The notes below the pieces were generated by a model. That model did not search any database. It was given only the letters and a program-made list of their open reading frames with translations, and was not told the origin of the DNA. Positions 60,410 through 64,000 of a DNA stretch of 64,000 nucleotides are shown one piece after another. The DNA is from Nostoc sp. UHCC 0870 (lineage in GTDB: Bacteria; Cyanobacteriota; Cyanobacteriia; Cyanobacteriales; Nostocaceae): contig NZ_CP091913.1 of the NCBI RefSeq assembly GCF_022063185.1, positions 4,813,141 to 4,877,140 on the forward strand, written 5' to 3'. Positions within the stretch are counted from its first letter, which is position 1. Every line of letters starts with the position of its first letter. A program made the position numbers and the translations under genes.

Positions 60410-62515
60410 CTAAATTCCCAAACTCAATTCCCAACTATTGAGCTTACCTGTATCTTGGGGTGCGTAGTCTATTAGCCATAAATACCAACTACCTTTGGCG
60501 GACTGTGAGAGTAGCTGTTTAAGTAGGGGATGCGATCGCAGTGTATAAGTTGTTTTTAACTCAGTCCGACACCCTAAAGTCCGATTTTGCAGTAATACCT
60601 GCTGATTATTGGGAGCAATTAAATAAATTTCTAAATCACCTAAAAAATCATGGGTGAGATTGACTGTAACTTGAATATCTTTAACTGTACTCGCTTCAGA
60701 AATAGCGATCGCACTTTTAATCCCCTGTTGATTATGATCAGGAATCTCTACGGGGCTAGAATTACTCACCTTCACTTGCTGACTAGCAGTTGATGTCTGA
60801 TCAGCCCGCATTTGTACAGCCGCTTGCACCGCCTTAGCTGCATTGACTTTACCATAACCAAACCACTGGGAATGGCCATTTTGATCATAAGTACCGCCAT
60901 ACAAACCCAATTGTGCGTCAGGATCAGAGTCTACAATTTTATCAGCCGTTGTTTCTAAGATGCGTTTAACTTGTTGAGCCGTCAAATCAGGATTCGCTGA
61001 TAAAACCAAAGCCGCCACCCCTGCAACTACAGGTGTAGCACTAGAAGTTCCCCCAAAGTTGCTAGTAAAATCACTTAAATCGTAACCTGCTGCACCTATT
61101 TGGTCAGTTGTTAACATTCCCCTTCCAGTTAGGGAAGTTGTAATTGTAGGTTGTGTGTACAAAAAACCTTTCCCTGGAAAAGACATTCCTGGTGGGGCAT
61201 TATTACTAGGGGCGCACACCGAAATATTAGTTCCCCAATTGCTATAAGCAGCTTTTTTACCCATACTGGTTGATGCCGAAATGGTCATCACATCAGAATG
61301 TACACCAAAACCACCCAGCCAGGTTGTCAGACCTTGTAAAACATTGTTTGGCCAATTCTGCTCATATACAGTACCACTCACGGGGCGGTTGGCATTGCCC
61401 GCCGCAAATAAAACTACGCAACCTTTACCATTGCGTCCTTGTGTAGCAGCCCTGGTAATAGCTGCCTGTTGGCGTAAGGATAAGGGAAAGTAAACAGCTG
61501 AAGCTCCCCAGCTACAAGAAATTACACTAGCACCCTTCTCAATTGCCCAGTTAAATATCTTTTCAATAGATTCATCATCTAAAAACCCAGTAGTACGGAT
61601 AGGCATAAAGGCACACCCAGGGGCAACCCCGACAATTCCAGTGCCATTTTCTTCTGCCACAGCTAACCCTGCACAGGCTGTACCATGACTGCTACCTCTA
61701 CCATCTGGTAACGGTAAAAAGTCATCATCCCTTAAATCCCTGGGTGCAACCACCTTACCACTACCTTGAAAGTCTGGGTGATTCAAATCAAAAGAATCAT
61801 CCACCACAGCCACAACTACAGACCGCACCCCACGGGTCACATCCCAAGCTTGTTCTACGGCAATGTGAGAGCCTACAAACAATTCATTCCCGCCGTTATG
61901 GTGGAGATACCATTGCTGGCTATAGAGAGTGTCACGGGGTCGATAATGCGGCTCAGTTTCGATTAACACATTTGGTTCAGCCGCTAACACCTCTGGTAGA
62001 GTTTGTAACTGGTTAGTGATTTTGATGGGATTTTCTGTAGCTTGTTTACTGACCAGAAATACAAAAGCATTGGGCAAACCAAGTATAGGTTTGTCTTGGA
62101 TGAGGTGCAATTGCGAGGCGATGAGATTAATTTTGAGGCTGTCTACACCATCAGCAAACTGAATGGTAATTTGGTCAGCAAAATAAACGCAAGTCCCAGG
62201 ATTATCCTTGACTGTGTAGGCATGACTAGCAAAAGCTACATTGTCATCACTCCGTGCTAGAGCGATCGCTTCCTCTATTTGTTCGGGTGTAGTTTGAAAG
62301 AGTTCTAATTTGGCTTGAGTAATACTGCGTTGCCAAATGCCCCAACTAACCTGAGATAATTGTTGCACAGGAAAATCGGTGACAAAACGGACGGTGAAGC
62401 GGTCTAAAGCTTTCGCCAAGATTAATTCTTCACCTCCCCGTTGGAGTACCAATCCCATACTGCTTGCTGGTACACCTGTGGTTGGTAAATCAGAGGATTG
62501 ATTGCGATTGTTCAT
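60410..62515 (-). CDS. Subtilisin-like serine protease (S8) with C-terminal P domain
   Basis: 701 residues. The N-terminal 200 residues are a propeptide-like region (LVLQRGGEELILAKALDRFT, LPEVLAAEPNVLIETEPHYR). Peptidase S8 triad: Asp239 (VVVAVVDDSFDLNHPDF), His277 (GRGSSHGTACAGLA), Ser491 (GGTSSATPVVAGVAAL), with oxyanion Asn374 (AAGN). The C-terminal 110 residues (SSPVEIPDHNQQGIKSAIAI, VNLTHDFLGDLEIYLIAPNN, LKQLLSQSAKGSWYLWLIDY) form a proprotein-convertase P domain. No typical signal peptide. Similar proteases in Anabaena are calcium-dependent and cytosolic or periplasmic; that link is inference. Confidence 0.93.
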   Translation of the reverse strand: MNNRNQSSDLPTTGVPASSMGLVLQRGGEELILAKALDRFTVRFVTDFPVQQLSQVSWGIWQRSITQAKLELFQTTPEQIEEAIALARSDDNVAFASHAYTVKDNPGTCVYFADQITIQFADGVDSLKINLIASQLHLIQDKPILGLPNAFVFLVSKQATENPIKITNQLQTLPEVLAAEPNVLIETEPHYRPRDTLYSQQWYLHHNGGNELFVGSHIAVEQAWDVTRGVRSVVVAVVDDSFDLNHPDFQGSGKVVAPRDLRDDDFLPLPDGRGSSHGTACAGLAVAEENGTGIVGVAPGCAFMPIRTTGFLDDESIEKIFNWAIEKGASVISCSWGASAVYFPLSLRQQAAITRAATQGRNGKGCVVLFAAGNANRPVSGTVYEQNWPNNVLQGLTTWLGGFGVHSDVMTISASTSMGKKAAYSNWGTNISVCAPSNNAPPGMSFPGKGFLYTQPTITTSLTGRGMLTTDQIGAAGYDLSDFTSNFGGTSSATPVVAGVAALVLSANPDLTAQQVKRILETTADKIVDSDPDAQLGLYGGTYDQNGHSQWFGYGKVNAAKAVQAAVQMRADQTSTASQQVKVSNSSPVEIPDHNQQGIKSAIAISEASTVKDIQVTVNLTHDFLGDLEIYLIAPNNQQVLLQNRTLGCRTELKTTYTLRSHPLLKQLLSQSAKGSWYLWLIDYAPQDTGKLNSWELSLGI

Positions 62516-62690
62516 AGGGGCGATTGTGGTTGGTGCAGGGGCAACGGGAACTCTATTAAACCGATTTTCAGTCTAAATCAAAGAAACTCAGTACGTAGCT
62601 TCGCTTTGTTAAAAACGAAAACAGAGTTAAGATACCCGAAGTTTCCCTACCTTGTTCGATTTCTTAATAGTTGTTGCACAAATTGACCCC

Positions 62691-63272
62691 ATGAACGTTG
62701 CTGCTCCTGCTTCTTTAATTCGTTTGACTGCCCTAACGGTGCTAGCAACCCTAGGTCTGCTTGCACCTGTCAATGCTCAGAATCAAGTACAACCTATTGA
62801 CCCTAACAGCCCCAATAATCTACGTCCTACCGCTCAAAATAATAGCCTAATGAGCATTGGGGGTGGCGATCGCTTGATGACAGAGGCCGCCCAAGCCGTT
62901 GCTGCCCAAAACTACCCCCTAGCAGCGAAAAAGCTCCAAGAAGCCCGTCAGATTTATAATCAGCTATCAAATTTTTATCAAGATTTAAACTCTAGCTTTT
63001 CTGGCATAGACAATCGAGTTTCCGATTCCCAGCGACAAAAAGCTTTTTCAACAGCGCAAAAGCGGGATGAAGCCACCTATCAACTAGCTTTGGTACATCG
63101 CGCTCAAAATCAGCCAGAATTGGCTGTGCCTTTATTAGTGCAAATCATTAAAAGCCAAAATCCCACACGCGAATTAGGCAAAAAAGCCTATCAGCAGTTA
63201 TTTGAATTGGGCTTTGTTGATGCCCCTTATCCCCGACAAGGCGGCAGTTCCTCTTCCTCATCCCAAAAGTAA
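62691..63272 (+). CDS. Secreted protein of unknown function, helical
   Basis: Signal peptide MNVAAPASLIRLTALTVLAT ending at PVNAQ. The mature part is mostly helical (AAQAVAAQNYPLAAKKLQEA, RQIYNQLSNFYQDLNSSFSG, QRKAFSTAQ-like QRQKAFSTAQKRDEATYQLA, QPELAVPLLVQIIKSQNPTR) with a TPR-like feel, and a Ser-rich end. ATG 62691 is preferred over an in-frame TTG 62652. Periplasmic location likely. No named family recognised. Confidence 0.8.
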   Translation: MNVAAPASLIRLTALTVLATLGLLAPVNAQNQVQPIDPNSPNNLRPTAQNNSLMSIGGGDRLMTEAAQAVAAQNYPLAAKKLQEARQIYNQLSNFYQDLNSSFSGIDNRVSDSQRQKAFSTAQKRDEATYQLALVHRAQNQPELAVPLLVQIIKSQNPTRELGKKAYQQLFELGFVDAPYPRQGGSSSSSSQK

Positions 63273-63280
63273 AAAGGCAA

Positions 63281-63400
63281 GGAAGCAAGGAAAGCAGGGG
63301 AAGTAAAGAAAGCAGGGGAAGCAAGGGAAGCAGGGGAAGCAGGGGGGGAACTTCATTCCCAATCCCCAATCCCCAATCCCCAATCCCCCCATCATCCATA
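63281..63400. repeat. GGGGAAGCA and CCCCAAT tandem repeats
   Basis: Units of GGGGAAGCAAGGGAAGCAGG lead into CCCAATCCCCAATCCCCAAT. Between the secreted-protein gene and bolA. Confidence 0.85.
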
Positions 63401-63525
63401 GACTTCCACCAATGCTGGGAGAACAAAAAACTAATAGTTAAATTGAATTGCTACACCCGCAATTTGGCAGAGGGATGCACTCCATATCTGTTATTAATAG
63501 AAAAGTAGGTTTTTCAGGAATTGCG

Positions 63526-63762
63526 ATGATTACTCCGCAGCAGGTTGAAGCAATGATCAAAGCGGAAATGCCCGATGCACAAGTTCAAGTGCAAGACTTA
63601 ACCGGTGGAGGCGACCACTATCAGGTGACAGTAGTCTCATCGCAGTTTGCAGGTAAGGGACTGGTGCAACAGCATCAGTTAGTTTATGGTGCTTTGCGAC
63701 AAGCTATGTCAACTGAGGCTATTCACGCCTTGGCATTAAAAACATCTACCCCCGAAGCTTGA
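63526..63762 (+). CDS. BolA-family protein
   Basis: 78 residues from ATG 63526: MITPQQVEAMIKAEMPDAQV, QVQDLTGGGDHYQVTVVSSQ, FAGKGLVQQHQLVYGALRQA. The last stretch holds the conserved RHR-type helix region and the invariant His. BolA-like proteins pair with monothiol glutaredoxins to handle [2Fe-2S] clusters and iron status, and the start of such a glutaredoxin gene follows 160 bp downstream. Confidence 0.93.
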   Translation: MITPQQVEAMIKAEMPDAQVQVQDLTGGGDHYQVTVVSSQFAGKGLVQQHQLVYGALRQAMSTEAIHALALKTSTPEA

Positions 63763-63920
63763 TAGGCATCAGCCAAAAGTCGCTTCCTAAAGTAATGAGC
63801 CAAAAATCCGTAGTCCATAGTCTTAAATTCCGCAGCTAGTTAATTAGCTATTACCCGTAGACTGATAACTAAATGACTAACGACTATTAACTATTCAACA
63901 AAACTAGGGAAAAAAAGACC

Positions 63921-64000
63921 ATGACACCAGAAGTCCAAGAAAAAATTGATAACTTGCTAAACCAGAATAAAATTCTAGTTTTTATGAAGGGAACTAAGTT
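63921..64000 (+). CDS. grxD: Monothiol glutaredoxin, 5' end only
   Basis: MTPEVQEKIDNLLNQNKILV and FMKGTK, the usual start of Grx4/GrxD-type proteins (the CGFS site would come next, beyond the window). It carries bridging [2Fe-2S] clusters with BolA. Truncated by the window edge. The CTAGGGAAAAAAAGACC leader holds a weak AGGGA. Confidence 0.85.
   Translation, partial: MTPEVQEKIDNLLNQNKILVFMKGTK

Overview
The window comes from a filamentous, Nostoc/Anabaena-like cyanobacterium. It carries photosystem and NDH-1 genes (psaE, psb28, ndhO), a plastid-lipid-associated (PAP/fibrillin) protein, a class II FBPase/SBPase, many HIP1 octamers (GCGATCGC), and the tandem heptamers (CCCCAAT/CCCCAGT, AGGTGAC) typical of heterocyst-forming cyanobacteria. 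All names come from motifs and family knowledge; no database search was possible.

Positions 1-24250 are an accessory iron/siderophore region built from a repeated module: AraC/PchR-type regulator, TonB-dependent receptor (TBDR) with an N-terminal AMIN domain, and FecB/FhuD-type binding lipoprotein. On the minus strand, one regulator (7636-8655) precedes two receptor-lipoprotein pairs (5086-7419 with 3938-4930; 1124-3691 with 32-1009). On the plus strand are two more full modules (10225-16385 and 18415-24251). A flavodoxin lies between the two halves. No inner-membrane permease or ATPase for import is present. The region is decaying: one receptor has lost its C-terminal strands, one has a deletion of about 22 nt in the plug, one lacks over 200 barrel residues, one lipoprotein is split by a 1420-bp ISL3-family element with an 8-bp target duplication, and an ABC exporter survives only as a remnant. 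Two kinds of direct repeat with about 21-bp spacing in front of the receptors are candidate AraC-type operators.

Positions 24400-40100 are mostly housekeeping: pmbA/tldD, cysS, a His-rich G3E GTPase, dtd, psb28, moaB, mraY, a PAP/fibrillin gene, psaE, mutM, ndhO and malate dehydrogenase. An insertion sequence between mutM and ndhO has an A AAA AAG slippery heptamer placed to fuse its two reading frames by -1 frameshifting.

Positions 40900-46200 are the most interesting accessory segment. Three co-directional genes encode a putative winged-helix protein, a P-loop ATPase, and a DUF1802-like protein fused to a PD-(D/E)XK nuclease domain, followed by a protein with two Nif11-like domains. The trio looks like an uncharacterised defence or DNA-processing system. 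Two interleaved perfect 10-bp inverted repeats lie at its first gene junction.

Positions 46400-64000 are again mainly core genes: pgi, branched-chain amino-acid transporter genes, hemA, glpX, glutaredoxin, tadA, plsC, a subtilisin-type protease with a P domain, bolA and the start of a monothiol glutaredoxin. Between them are a probable RelE-type toxin-antitoxin pair, an ArsR-family regulator with a symmetrical operator, a TnpB element with a divergent ribbon-helix-helix gene, and a Uma2-family endonuclease. Intergenic spaces are dense with short tandem repeats, palindromic repeats and MITE-like elements.
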